44,102 bases of DNA from Thermoflexus sp. (GCF_025055495.1 NZ_JANWXB010000130.1:1-44102); one strand, 5' to 3'; shown: positions 17,168 to 25,875, counted from the stretch's first letter. Translations and numbers: made by a program. The notes: a model not told the origin generated them from the sequence alone.

Positions 17168-19541
17168 GATCCGACGGCTTCGTGTGGAGATCCAAGGCGC
17201 GGTGCAGGGGGTGGGATTCCGGCCCTACATTTATCGGCTGGCCGCCGAACTCGGCCTCGCCGGATGGGTTCTGAACGACTCCCGTGGCGTCTTCATCGAG
17301 GTGGAAGGGCCTGTATCCCGGCTGGAACGCTTCCTGGAACGCCTCCCCCGCGAAATCCCCCCTCGAGCCCGAATCTATTCTCTTCAGGCGGGCTGGCTGG
17401 ACCCCGTCGGCTACCCTCGCTTTGAAATCCGCCACAGCGAGAGCGAGGGCGAGAAAACCGCCCTGGTCCTCCCGGACATCGCCACCTGCGCTCGATGCCT
17501 GGTCGAGATCCTGGATCCCAAAGATCGCCGGTATCGCTATCCGTTTACGAATTGCACGGATTGTGGCCCCCGATTCACCATCCTGGAGGCCCTCCCTTAC
17601 GACCGGCCCAACACCACGATGCGTCGCTTCCGGATGTGCCCGACATGCCAGGCCGAATACGAAAACCCCCTGGACCGACGGTTCCACGCCCAGCCCAACG
17701 CATGTCCGGAATGCGGTCCCACCCTGGCGTTCTACGCCCGCGTGTCCGCCCTCGAGGAGAGGGGGGAAGATCATCCGGATTTCCCTCAGAGCATAGGGGA
17801 GTTCGGACGAGTGGCGATGGGAGAGGCAGCGCTGCGGGAGGCTGCCCGGGCCCTGCGCGCAGGCCAGATCGTGGCCGTGAAGGGGTTGGGCGGCTTCCAC
17901 CTGATGGTGGACGCGCGGAACGAAGCGGCCATCGCCCGGCTGCGGGCTCGCAAGCCCCGCCGGGATAAGCCCTTCGCCCTGATGGCGAAGGATCTCGCCC
18001 AGGTCCGCACCCTGTGCGAGCTTGCGCCGGAAGCAGAAGCCCTGCTCGCAGGGCCGGAGGCGCCCATTGTGCTCCTCCCCCGCCGGGCCGACGCGCCGGT
18101 CGCGCCGAACGTGGCGCCGGATAACCCTTATCTGGGCGTGATGCTGCCCTACACGCCGCTTCACCATCTGCTGTTGCGGGAGCTGGATTTTCCGGTTGTG
18201 GCCACCAGCGGGAACCTCACCGATGAGCCGATCTGCACCGATGAGCGGGAAGCCTTCCAGCGGCTGGCCCGTGTGGCGGACGCCTTTCTGATCCACAACC
18301 GGCCGATCGCCCGCCATGTGGATGATAGCGTGATGATCGTAATGGACGGAGAGCCCCGCCTGTTGCGACGAGCCCGGGGCTTCGCGCCTTTGCCGATCTT
18401 GGTGAATCGTCCTCTCCCTCCCATTCTGGCCGTGGGAGGCCATCTGAAAAACACCATCGCCCTCAGCGTCGGACGACAGATCTTCCTCAGCCAGCACATC
18501 GGGGATCTGGATACGGCGGAGGCGCTGGGGGCTTTCGAGCGCGTGATCTTTGATTTCCTGCGCCTGTATGAGGCGGAGCCCGTGGCCATCGCCCACGACA
18601 TGCATCCGGATTACATTTCCACCATCTGGGCGCAACGGGCGGCGGCCGGCGATCTTCCCCAACCCCTGAGCTCGCGAGCACCCCTGCCGTTGATTCCGGT
18701 CCAGCATCACCACGCGCACCTGGTCGCGTGCCTGGCAGAGCATAACGTGGAAGGGCCTGCCCTGGGGATCACCTGGGACGGCACCGGCTATGGCCTGGAT
18801 GGAACAATCTGGGGCGGCGAGTTCCTGGTGGGAGACGCTTACGGATTCCATCGGGTGGCGTCCCTCCGACCATTCCGCCTGCCCGGGGGGGATGCGGCCA
18901 TCCACGCACCGTGCCGCGTGGCGTTCGCGCTGTTATGGGAGCTCGCTGGCGACATGGTGATTGAATGGGAAGACCTGGCTCCTGTGCGGGCCCTGCGGCC
19001 CATCGAACGCCAGGTGCTGGCCCGGATGATCGCGCGAGGGGTGAACGCGCCGCTCACCTCCAGCATGGGACGGTTATTCGATGCGGTCGCGGCGCTCCTG
19101 GATCTCCGGCAGGAGATCACGTTTGAAGGCCAGGCGGCCATGGCCCTGGAGTTCGCCGCGGATCCCTCGGAGACGCGCGCTTATCCGTTTCCGTTCTGCG
19201 AAAATCCGTCGGGGGAGCCAGCCCAAGTTCTGGACTGGCGTCCTCTGCTGGAGGCGATCCTGAAGGATCTCCGACGCGGGGTCGAGCGGGAGAGGATCGC
19301 AGCCCGGTTTCACAATGCCCTGATTGAGGGTATGATCACGATAGCCCGGGAGATCGGGGAAGGCCGGGTTGCCCTGAGCGGGGGCTGTTTCCAGAACCGC
19401 CTGCTGACGGAGCGGGCCGCCCGGCGCATAAGGGAGGGAGGGTTCACCGTCCTGATCCACCGCCAAGTTCCCCCCAACGACGGGGGGATCAGCCTGGGCC
19501 AGATCCGGATCGCCGCTGCCTATCTGGAGCGTTTTCCCTGA
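17157..19541 (+). CDS. hypF: Carbamoyltransferase HypF
   Basis: Makes the carbamoyl group that becomes the cyanide ligand: uses carbamoyl phosphate and ATP and transfers the group to the HypE C-terminal Cys. It has 794 aa. Domains in order: acylphosphatase-like ('VEIQGAVQGVGFRPYIYRLA', about 8-95), two zinc-finger modules ('CARCL', 'CTDCGPRFT', 'CPTCQAEY', 'CPECGP', about 110-190), YrdC-like ('GQIVAVKGLGGFHLMVDARN' onward) and a Kae1-like domain with 'HHHAHLVACLAEH' and 'LSGGCFQN'. The ATG overlaps the end of hypB by 11 bp. A complete protein with no missing block seen. Confidence 0.95.
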   Translation: MSDEIRRLRVEIQGAVQGVGFRPYIYRLAAELGLAGWVLNDSRGVFIEVEGPVSRLERFLERLPREIPPRARIYSLQAGWLDPVGYPRFEIRHSESEGEKTALVLPDIATCARCLVEILDPKDRRYRYPFTNCTDCGPRFTILEALPYDRPNTTMRRFRMCPTCQAEYENPLDRRFHAQPNACPECGPTLAFYARVSALEERGEDHPDFPQSIGEFGRVAMGEAALREAARALRAGQIVAVKGLGGFHLMVDARNEAAIARLRARKPRRDKPFALMAKDLAQVRTLCELAPEAEALLAGPEAPIVLLPRRADAPVAPNVAPDNPYLGVMLPYTPLHHLLLRELDFPVVATSGNLTDEPICTDEREAFQRLARVADAFLIHNRPIARHVDDSVMIVMDGEPRLLRRARGFAPLPILVNRPLPPILAVGGHLKNTIALSVGRQIFLSQHIGDLDTAEALGAFERVIFDFLRLYEAEPVAIAHDMHPDYISTIWAQRAAAGDLPQPLSSRAPLPLIPVQHHHAHLVACLAEHNVEGPALGITWDGTGYGLDGTIWGGEFLVGDAYGFHRVASLRPFRLPGGDAAIHAPCRVAFALLWELAGDMVIEWEDLAPVRALRPIERQVLARMIARGVNAPLTSSMGRLFDAVAALLDLRQEITFEGQAAMALEFAADPSETRAYPFPFCENPSGEPAQVLDWRPLLEAILKDLRRGVERERIAARFHNALIEGMITIAREIGEGRVALSGGCFQNRLLTERAARRIREGGFTVLIHRQVPPNDGGISLGQIRIAAAYLERFP

Positions 19542-19639
19542 GACCAGGAGTGAGGACGGAAAATTTTCGCGAGCAGGGGGGAGGCCATCGCCTTCTGGGC
19601 TGGCCTCGGAAAGCAGACCGTTCGATCAGGAGGCCAAAT

Positions 19640-19921
19640 ATGTGCCTTGGGGTTCCCGGGAAGGTGGTGGAAGTGAACGACATGACCGCCCTGGTGGACT
19701 TCTGGGGGGTCCGCAAGCCGGTGATGCTCCATACCGTCGACGAACCGGTGGCCCCGGGGGATTACGTGCTGGTCCACGTGGGCTTCGCCATCCGGCGCAT
19801 TCCCCCCGAAGAGGTCGAGGAAACCCTGGCCTTCTATGAAGCGCTTCTGCGGGCGGCGGAGGAGGATTTGATGGCCGCCGAGGTGCAGAGCGAGATCCGC
19901 ACGCCGGAGGAGAGCCCATGA
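19640..19921 (+). CDS. hypC: HypC/HybG chaperone
   Basis: Small chaperone, 93 aa, that carries the Fe(CN)2CO unit with HypD to the immature large subunit. The start 'MCLGVPGKVVEV' provides the essential Cys2. 'VDFWGVRKPVMLHTVDEPVAPGDYV' (in two parts around residue 30) is the OB-like barrel core. CAGGAGG is 6 nt before the ATG; the longer upstream frame is rejected because Cys2 must follow the initiator. It overlaps hypD as ATGA. Confidence 0.95.
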   Translation: MCLGVPGKVVEVNDMTALVDFWGVRKPVMLHTVDEPVAPGDYVLVHVGFAIRRIPPEEVEETLAFYEALLRAAEEDLMAAEVQSEIRTPEESP

Positions 19922-21057
19922 ATCGATTGCGCTCCCCCAAACCCTCGGAACGCCTCGAGTTCCGGGACCCCGAGCGGGTGCAGGCTTTTCGGCGCGCCCT
20001 GGAGCGGCTTTGCGCGGATCACCAGGAGCCGATCTCCGTGATGCACGTCTGCGGCACCCACGAGCAGAGCATCGCCCGGTTCGGGCTCCGGAGCCTCCTC
20101 CCGCCGAACCTCCACGTCATCATGGGGCCGGGATGCCCGGTGTGCGTGACCGATATGCCCGAAGTGGACGAGGCGGTTTACCTGGCCGAACAGGGCATGA
20201 TCATCGCGACCTTCGGGGATATGTTCCGGGTCCCGGGGACCCTCAAATCGCTGGCGGAGGCCAAGGCGGAAGGAGCCGACGTGCGGGTGATCTACAGCCC
20301 CTGGGAGGCCCTCCAGATCGCCCGGGAGACCGATCGGGAGGTGGTTTTCTTTGCTACCGGCTTTGAGACCACCGCGGTGGCGACCGCCGCGGTGATCCTC
20401 TCCGGCCCGCCGAAAAATTTCTCTGTGCTTTCCGCCCACAAATATATCCCCCCCGTAATGGAGATCGTGGCCGAGATGCCCCAAACCCGGGTCCAGGGCT
20501 TCCTGGCCGCCGGCCACGCCGCCACCATCACCGGATGGAAGATCTTCGAGCGCTTCGTCGAGCGCCACGGCATCCCGGTGGTGGTCGCGGGCTTCGAGCC
20601 GCTGGACATCCTGGGCGCGCTGGTCCAGCTGGTGGAGCTGATCCGGCGGGGGGAGAAGCGCGTGGTGAACGCCTATCCGCGATGCGTCACGCCGGAAGGC
20701 AACCGCAACGCCCAGCGGCTGTTGTGGGAGGTCTTCGAAACCGAAAGCGGGGTCTGGCGCGGCATCGCCTACGTCCCCAACGGGAATCTACGGCTGCGCC
20801 GCAAATACGCCTGGGTGGACGCACGGGTTCGCTTTGAGATCCGCCTGTCGGAGTGGCTGCGCGACGCGCCGCCCCGCCTCACCCAGGAGTGCATCTGCGG
20901 CAACATCATGGCCGGCATCGCCACGCCCTACGATTGCCGGCTCTTCGGCAAAGAATGCACGCCGGAAACCCCAGTGGGCGCCTGCATGGTCAGCAGCGAA
21001 GGCGCCTGCCGGATCTGGTATGAATACGGAGGGCATATCACCGGACCGAACATGTAG
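19918..21057 (+). CDS. hypD: Fe(CN)2CO assembly protein HypD
   Basis: Scaffold for assembly of the Fe(CN)2CO moiety with HypC and HypE, 379 aa. Active-site elements are visible: 'CGTHEQ' (C45) and 'GPGCPVCVT' (C73, C76). C-terminal cysteines ('CICGNIMAG', 'FGKECTPETPVGACM', 'GACRIWYEY') bind the [4Fe-4S] cluster. The start is coupled to hypC. A GGGGCGAAAA inverted repeat begins on the last base of its stop codon. Confidence 0.95.
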   Translation: MNRLRSPKPSERLEFRDPERVQAFRRALERLCADHQEPISVMHVCGTHEQSIARFGLRSLLPPNLHVIMGPGCPVCVTDMPEVDEAVYLAEQGMIIATFGDMFRVPGTLKSLAEAKAEGADVRVIYSPWEALQIARETDREVVFFATGFETTAVATAAVILSGPPKNFSVLSAHKYIPPVMEIVAEMPQTRVQGFLAAGHAATITGWKIFERFVERHGIPVVVAGFEPLDILGALVQLVELIRRGEKRVVNAYPRCVTPEGNRNAQRLLWEVFETESGVWRGIAYVPNGNLRLRRKYAWVDARVRFEIRLSEWLRDAPPRLTQECICGNIMAGIATPYDCRLFGKECTPETPVGACMVSSEGACRIWYEYGGHITGPNM

Positions 21058-21078
21058 GGGCGAAAAGTTTTTCGCCCC
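21057..21078. repeat. Short inverted repeat after hypD
   Basis: GGGGCGAAAA (21057-21066) pairs with TTTTCGCCCC (21069-21078), starting on the final base of the hypD stop. There is no T-tract beyond the stem and the operon continues, so it may be a processing or stabilising element, or a copy of a small dispersed palindrome. Confidence 0.55.
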
Positions 21079-21119
21079 CACCCATTCGGACCCAATCCGC
21101 CAGGCCCGGAGAGCGTCCG

Positions 21120-21974
21120 ATGGAACCTGTGGTCCTTGAGCTCTATCACATTCGAATGCAACGGAAAGGCGCGGTTGGGATCATCCAGCTGGACCGGCCG
21201 GAGCGTTTCAACGCACTGGATGTGGCGATGGCCCGGGATCTCCGGAAGGCGGCCCTTCAGCTCGCCCGGGATCCAGAGATCCGATGCGTGATCCTCGCCG
21301 GAACCGACCGGGTCTTCTGCAGCGGGGCGGATCTGAAATACATCCGGGAGCGGGAGCACCCGGAAGACTTCTCGTATTTGCAACCGGAGGCGCGTGAGAT
21401 CGAGGGGGGGTATGGGCGCAGTTTCAAGGAGATCCTAGAATACCTTCACAGCACGATCTCTGAGATCCGCCGCGCGCCCAAGCCGTTCATCGCAGCGGTC
21501 AAAGGGGTGGCCGCCGCAGGCGGCCTCGGCCTGGCTATGGCATGCGATCTGGTCTTTGCCTCCGATCGCGCCAGCTTCGAGTGGGCCTACTCCAAGACCA
21601 GCCTCACCGGGGCAGAGAGCACCACTTTCCTCCTCCCCCGCCTCATCGGCCTGCGGCGGACCATGGAGATGGTCTTTCTGAATCCGCGCCTCGACGCTCA
21701 GCAGGCCCTGGAGTGGGGCCTCATCAACGGGATCTTCCCCTTTGAGACCTTCGATCAGGAAGTCGAGGCGGTCGCCCATCGCCTGGCTCGGGGGCCTACT
21801 CGGGCATGGGCCATCACCAAGGCCCTCATCAACGAAGCCCTGGGGATCGATCGCCTGGATGTCCACATGGCGAAGGAGCTACGCCACCTGGTGGAGATCG
21901 CGGAGACACCGGATTTCGCGGAGGGCCTGGCCGCCTTCTTTGAAAAGCGAGAACCCGACTTCCGAGGAGCGTGA
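21120..21974 (+). CDS. Crotonase-fold (enoyl-CoA hydratase/isomerase-like) protein
   Basis: A 284-aa acyl-CoA-binding-type protein. The oxyanion-hole motifs 'FCSGADLKYI' and 'GVAAAGGLGLAMACD' are present. However, the positions of the two catalytic glutamates of classical enoyl-CoA hydratase (GGGCE and FGQPE regions) read GGLGL and FEWAY here, so both are missing and simple hydratase activity is unlikely. Isomerase, decarboxylase, hydrolase or non-catalytic roles remain possible. It lies between hypD and hypE and its stop overlaps a possible GTG of hypE, so it is co-transcribed with hydrogenase maturation genes. No known role there. Confidence 0.88.
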   Translation: MEPVVLELYHIRMQRKGAVGIIQLDRPERFNALDVAMARDLRKAALQLARDPEIRCVILAGTDRVFCSGADLKYIREREHPEDFSYLQPEAREIEGGYGRSFKEILEYLHSTISEIRRAPKPFIAAVKGVAAAGGLGLAMACDLVFASDRASFEWAYSKTSLTGAESTTFLLPRLIGLRRTMEMVFLNPRLDAQQALEWGLINGIFPFETFDQEVEAVAHRLARGPTRAWAITKALINEALGIDRLDVHMAKELRHLVEIAETPDFAEGLAAFFEKREPDFRGA

Positions 21975-21979
21975 ACCTT

Positions 21980-23032
21980 ATGGCGACAATGGAGAGCCTG
22001 GGGTCCTGCCCAATCCCGTCCCTCTCTTATCGCACCGTGTTGCTGGGGCATGGAAGCGGGGGGCGGCTGATGCACGAGTTGATTGAGAAAGTGTTCCGTC
22101 CGCTCCTCCTGCCGCCCGAAACCCGGGTGCTGAACGACGCGGCCGTCCTCAACGTGGACGGATTGCGGCTGGCCTTCACCACGGACGCCTTCGTGGTAGA
22201 TCCCATCGTGTTCCCGGGCGGGGACATCGGCCGGCTGGCGGTGAACGGGACCATCAATGACCTGGCCGTCAGCGGAGCTCACCCGCTGTTCCTGAGCGCC
22301 GCCTTCATCCTGGAAGAAGGGCTGCCGATGGACACCCTGTGCCAGATCGTGGATTCCATGCGCCAGGCGGCGGCAGAGGCCGGAGTTCCCATCGTCACCG
22401 GGGACACCAAAGTAGTGAACCGGGGTAAGGCGGACAAGGTGTTCATCACTACGACCGGGATCGGAATCGTGGAATACGAAGGCACGCTGTCTGCCGATCA
22501 GGCGCGGCCCGGAGATCTGGTGCTGCTCAACGGGCCGATCGCCGCCCATGGGATCACCGTGATGCTGGCCCGCGAGCAGATCGAGTTCGAACAGCCGGTT
22601 CGTTCGGATACGGCGCCGCTGCACACGCTGGTCGCTGCGATGCTGCGGGCCAGCTCCCGGATCCGCTGCATGCGCGATGCCACCCGGGGCGGCCTGGCCA
22701 GCGCCCTCAACGAAATCGCAATGAATTCCCGGGTGGGCATTCATCTCGATGAAGACCGGATTCCCATCCAGGATGAGGTGAAAGGCGCCTGCGAGATCCT
22801 GGGCCTGGACCCCCTCCACGTGGCCAACGAGGGGAAGCTGGTGGCCATCGTCGCCCGCGAAGACGCGGAGCGGGTCCTGGAGGCTATGCGGGCTCATCCC
22901 CTGGGGCGGGAGGCCGCCATCATTGGGGAAGTAGTGGAAGATCCCCGCCACCTGGTCCTGCTCCGCACCCGGATCGGCGGGTTCCGGGTGGTCAGCATGC
23001 TGGCCGGCGAACAGTTGCCCCGTATCTGCTGA
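21980..23032 (+). CDS. hypE: Hydrogenase maturation factor HypE
   Basis: Dehydrates the carbamoyl group received from HypF to a thiocyanate on its own C-terminal Cys and passes cyanide to HypCD-bound Fe. About 350 aa. The PurM-like ATP-binding domain shows 'LLGHGSGGRLMHELI', 'TTDAFVVDP' and 'GDTKVV'. The C-terminus ends '...EQLPRIC', the required PRxC tail. GGAG lies ten bases before the ATG at 21980; a GTG at 21971 overlapping the crotonase stop and an ATG at 21989 are alternatives. A CRP-like palindrome begins three bases after the stop codon. Confidence 0.95.
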   Translation: MATMESLGSCPIPSLSYRTVLLGHGSGGRLMHELIEKVFRPLLLPPETRVLNDAAVLNVDGLRLAFTTDAFVVDPIVFPGGDIGRLAVNGTINDLAVSGAHPLFLSAAFILEEGLPMDTLCQIVDSMRQAAAEAGVPIVTGDTKVVNRGKADKVFITTTGIGIVEYEGTLSADQARPGDLVLLNGPIAAHGITVMLAREQIEFEQPVRSDTAPLHTLVAAMLRASSRIRCMRDATRGGLASALNEIAMNSRVGIHLDEDRIPIQDEVKGACEILGLDPLHVANEGKLVAIVAREDAERVLEAMRAHPLGREAAIIGEVVEDPRHLVLLRTRIGGFRVVSMLAGEQLPRIC

Positions 23033-23034
23033 TC

Positions 23035-23048
23035 GTGAAATATATCAC
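23035..23048. promoter_or_regulatory. CRP/FNR-family operator-like palindrome
   Basis: GTGA-AATATA-TCAC is a perfect match to the core GTGA-N6-TCAC of CRP-family sites. Its centre lies about 64 bp upstream of the start of transcription predicted from the TATAAT at 23094-23099, close to a class I activator position. A global CRP-like protein could thus control the structural hydrogenase genes. Confidence 0.6.
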
Positions 23049-23093
23049 AAAACCGGATGAGCAAACTCAGCAGCCCACTCCGCGCGCTACGAA

Positions 23094-23099
23094 TATAAT
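23094..23099 (+). promoter_or_regulatory. TATAAT -10 box, hydrogenase structural genes
   Basis: A perfect -10 hexamer with no recognisable -35, as expected for an activator-dependent promoter given the CRP-like site upstream. The hexamer at 23161-23166 is an alternative. Confidence 0.5.
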
Positions 23100-23373
23100 G
23101 ATGACAAAAATAACCTGAATTATCCCGGAGCTCCCCCGAAGGGCTTTTCAGGTGCTCGGTTATAATCCGAATGATCCCGGCTGGGGATTCGGGACTTGTC
23201 CCTCCGCTCTAATCTTCTCTTCCACGCCGCGAGGCAGCGCTGGAAGGAGGGTAAGAAAAGCGGCCCCAAACCCCAAGTTTGCAACCGAGCATTTCTCAGA
23301 TCATCCTGCTGGACAGCGCTCGAACACCCTGGCATCCAGCGGGGAAGCGCTGTGGGTCTATGAGGAGGCGGCT

Positions 23374-24525
23374 GTGGCGAGCCTGGAATCTGCGATTCCG
23401 ACCCCTGGCCAGGCCTGGCGGATGGAAAAGGCGCGGCTCCAGGAGCTGCTCGATGCCTTGAACCGCCAAGGCTACACCGTCATCGGCCCTCGCATCCGGG
23501 AGGGCGCCATCGTCTACGATGAACTCCAGCGCCTCACCGATCTCCCCATCGGATGGACGGATGAGCAGGAAAAAGGATATTACCGGCTGAAGCGCCGCGA
23601 GGATGAAGCCTACTTCGGCTTCGCCGTCGGCCCCCATTCCTGGAAGCAGTTTCTTCATCCTCCGGTCTTCCTCCTGGGTCGGGCCCGTCGGAACGGCCAG
23701 GGGTTCGAGTGGATCCCCCCAACGGATCCGCCACCCCGGTATGCCTTCCTCGGGGTCCGGGCCTGCGAGCTGCACGCCATCGCGATCCTGGACCGGGTCT
23801 TTATGGGCGGTCCCTATGTGGATCCCGTCTACCGGGCCCGCCGCGAGGCGGTTTTCCTCATTGCCGTCCAGTGCACCGTTGCGGGGGGAACCTGCTTCTG
23901 CGCCTCGATGGGAACAGGACCGAAGGCCCCACCCGGCGCGGACCTGGTCCTCACGGAACTCCCGGACGCCTTTGTGGTGGAAATCGGCACCGAACGGGGG
24001 GCCGCGGTGATGGCGGGGATCCCCTGCGCGCCCGCCACCGAAGCGGATCGGGCCGCCGTCGAAGCCCGCCTGGAGGAGACCGCCCGCGCGATGGGCCGAC
24101 GGCTGGATACCACAGACCTCCCCGCCCTGCTCTACCGCAACCTAGAACACCCCCGCTGGGAAGAAGTTGCCCAACGCTGCCTGACCTGCGGGAATTGCAC
24201 GATGGTCTGCCCAACCTGCTTCTGCTTCACCGTGGAGGATGCGAGCGACCTGTCCGGAACCCAGGCGGAACGGGTGCGTCGCTGGGATTCCTGCTTTACC
24301 ACTGCCTTTACTTACACCGCAGGACATCCGATCCGCCAGAGCGCGAAGGCCCGCTATCGTCAGTGGCTGACCCACAAACTGGCTTCGTGGTGGGATCAGT
24401 TCGGAACCTCCGGTTGCGTGGGTTGTGGGCGCTGCATCACGTGGTGCCCGGTAGGTATCGATCTGACCGAGGAAGTTCATGCAATCCGACAGACGGATGG
24501 CACCATAGCGGGCGAGAGGAGGTAA
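23374..24525 (+). CDS. hydB: [NiFe]-hydrogenase group 3b beta subunit (Fe-S)
   Basis: Electron-transfer subunit of the soluble NAD(P)-linked hydrogenase (sulfhydrogenase HydB type), 383 aa. The C-terminal third has two ferredoxin-like clusters: C269-x2-C272-x2-C275-x3-C279 with extra C282 and C284, and C348-x2-C351-x2-C354-x3-C358. The N-terminal ~250 residues are the Fer4_22-associated domain, with an internal '[13 protein letters not shown]' Cys group. I chose the GTG at 23374 because AGGAGG precedes it by 5 nt; the ATG at 23422 is the alternative. It is followed after 4 bp by the CNB-domain gene. The same family includes anaerobic sulfite reductase subunit A, but the neighbours fix the assignment. 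Confidence 0.9.
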   Translation: MASLESAIPTPGQAWRMEKARLQELLDALNRQGYTVIGPRIREGAIVYDELQRLTDLPIGWTDEQEKGYYRLKRREDEAYFGFAVGPHSWKQFLHPPVFLLGRARRNGQGFEWIPPTDPPPRYAFLGVRACELHAIAILDRVFMGGPYVDPVYRARREAVFLIAVQCTVAGGTCFCASMGTGPKAPPGADLVLTELPDAFVVEIGTERGAAVMAGIPCAPATEADRAAVEARLEETARAMGRRLDTTDLPALLYRNLEHPRWEEVAQRCLTCGNCTMVCPTCFCFTVEDASDLSGTQAERVRRWDSCFTTAFTYTAGHPIRQSAKARYRQWLTHKLASWWDQFGTSGCVGCGRCITWCPVGIDLTEEVHAIRQTDGTIAGERR

Positions 24526-24529
24526 GCCG

Positions 24530-25009
24530 ATGTCGAAAGCCGAGATACTGGAAGCGCTTCGTCAGCATCCCTTCACCCACCATATGGATGAGGCCTGGAA
24601 AGAGAGCCTGGCGGAGATGGCCCGGTTGCAGACCTACGCTCCGGATACGCTGCTCTTGCGGGAAGGCCGGGCTGCGGACGCCTTTTTCCTGATCATCGAT
24701 GGCATCGTGGCGATTGAGATGTTCATCCCCCAGCGTGGCCCCGTGCGCCTGCAAACCGTGAGCGCAGGGGAGATTGTGGGCTGGTCATGGGCCCTTCCCC
24801 CCTACCGATGGGAATTCGACGCTCGGGCCCTGGTGGAGACCCGGGCGGTGGTTCTGGACGCCGCCGCGTTGCGAGCCCGCATGAGTCAGGATTGCGCTCT
24901 CGCGGCCTGGATCCTGAGCCGGCTGCTCAGCGTGGTCGCCGGACGGCTCAAGGCCACCCGGTTGCAGCTGCTGGATATTTATGCCTTGCCGGAAGGGAGG
25001 TTGGCATGA
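24530..25009 (+). CDS. Cyclic-nucleotide-binding-domain protein without HTH
   Basis: A 159-aa protein made almost only of a CNB/cupin-like beta-roll (about 35-125) plus flanking helices. It is far shorter than Crp/Fnr regulators, and no DNA-binding winged helix follows. The ligand cassette reads '[20 protein letters not shown]' and 'ARALVE'; the usual phosphate-binding R-[ST]-A is not evident, so cAMP binding is uncertain. GAGGAGG precedes the ATG. The stop overlaps the gamma-subunit ATG as ATGA, so it is made with the hydrogenase. It may be an allosteric or structural accessory of the enzyme. Confidence 0.88.
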   Translation: MSKAEILEALRQHPFTHHMDEAWKESLAEMARLQTYAPDTLLLREGRAADAFFLIIDGIVAIEMFIPQRGPVRLQTVSAGEIVGWSWALPPYRWEFDARALVETRAVVLDAAALRARMSQDCALAAWILSRLLSVVAGRLKATRLQLLDIYALPEGRLA

Positions 25010-25875
25010 TCGCGGCCACCGGCCCCGAAGCGCCTGTCGCCGTAGAACAGGACCTTTTCACTCCCCTTCCCTTCCAGGTCACAGCGGTCCGACGGGAGAC
25101 GGCGGACACGTTCACCCTGCGCCTCCGCCCTCCGGATGGAAGGCCTTTCTCCTTCCGACCCGGCCAGTTCAACATGCTGTATGTCTTCGGGGTAGGCGAG
25201 GTGGCCATCTCCATCAGCGGCGTCCACCCCCGAACCCATGACCTCGAACACACCGTGCGGGCTGTCGGCTACGTCACCCGCGCGCTGGTCCGCCTGCACC
25301 GGGGGGATATGGTGGGCGTGCGGGGACCTTATGGGCGCGGGTGGCCCGTGGAGGAGGCCCGTGGCCGTGACGTCCTGATCATCGCTGGAGGGATCGGCCT
25401 CGCCCCGTTGCGGCCAGCCCTGCGGCACCTGATGGTCCACCGCTCGAATTATGAGCGGATCGTCCTCCTGTATGGGGCGCGAACCCCGAGGGATCTCCTC
25501 TACCGGCTGGAGCTGGAGCGCTGGCGCGGTCGCTTCGATCTCCATACTTTTGTGACGGTGGATCGCGGGGATGAGGCATGGCGCGGTCATATCGGCGTGG
25601 TCACGACCCTGCTTCCGCTGGCGGAGCGACTGCTGGATCTGCGACACGCTTTCGTCATGATGTGCGGCCCGGAGATCATGATGCGCGTGGCCGCCCGGGA
25701 GCTCGAAAATCGAGGGGTCCCGCCGGATCAGGTGTTCGTCTCCCTGGAACGCAATATGAAGTGCGGGGTGGCTATGTGCGGGCATTGCCAGCTCGGCCCG
25801 CTGTTCATCTGCCAGGATGGGCCGGTGTTCCCCCTCTCGCAGGTATACACCTTCATGGAGACGCGGGAGTTCTGA
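25006..25875 (+). CDS. hydG: [NiFe]-hydrogenase group 3b gamma subunit (FAD/NAD(P), 2Fe-2S)
   Basis: Diaphorase subunit, 289 aa, that passes electrons between the Fe-S chain and NAD(P)(H). It is a ferredoxin-NADP-reductase-like fold: FAD domain 'TFTLRLRPPDGRPFSFRPGQ', NAD-binding 'IIAGGIGLAPLRPAL' and a terminal 'MMCGPEIMM'. A C-terminal [2Fe-2S] site is formed by C253, C258, C261 and C269, as in PyrK/dihydroorotate-dehydrogenase electron-transfer subunits. GGGAGG precedes the ATG. The start overlaps the CNB gene by 4 bp. Preference for NADP or NAD cannot be read safely. Confidence 0.93.
   Translation: MIAATGPEAPVAVEQDLFTPLPFQVTAVRRETADTFTLRLRPPDGRPFSFRPGQFNMLYVFGVGEVAISISGVHPRTHDLEHTVRAVGYVTRALVRLHRGDMVGVRGPYGRGWPVEEARGRDVLIIAGGIGLAPLRPALRHLMVHRSNYERIVLLYGARTPRDLLYRLELERWRGRFDLHTFVTVDRGDEAWRGHIGVVTTLLPLAERLLDLRHAFVMMCGPEIMMRVAARELENRGVPPDQVFVSLERNMKCGVAMCGHCQLGPLFICQDGPVFPLSQVYTFMETREF

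Larger units (their letters stand above)
23033..23373 (+). other. Control region and long leader before hydrogenase subunits
   Basis: The only large gap in the hydrogenase island. It holds a CRP-type palindrome (23035-23048), a TATAAT at 23094-23099, a second TATAAT at 23161-23166 and several inverted repeats: ACCTGAA/TTCAGGT (23113-23119 with 23147-23153), GGGAC/GTCCC near 23190-23201, and TTCCACGC/GCGcTGGAA around 23220-23245. The hydB frame is open through part of this region but lacks domain content. It is interpreted as promoter plus a roughly 270-nt structured 5' leader. Confidence 0.55.

Noticed and set aside
17073-18905. A long antisense open frame (about 610 codons) opposite hypF
   Set aside because: It mirrors a GC-rich real gene, has no recognisable domain or ribosome site, and hypF is unambiguous on the other strand. 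The same reason applies to other antisense frames, for example opposite hydG, hydA, hypE and the R3H ATPase.
23161-23300. Possible T-box or other known riboswitch in the hydB leader
   Set aside because: GGGAC/GTCCC and other stems are present, but I cannot find the conserved T-box bulge or antiterminator sequence or any other known aptamer core.
23152-23373. N-terminal extension of HydB by 74 codons in the open frame
   Set aside because: The extension has no family-like content, includes promoter-like elements, and a better start (GTG at 23374 with AGGAGG) lies downstream.
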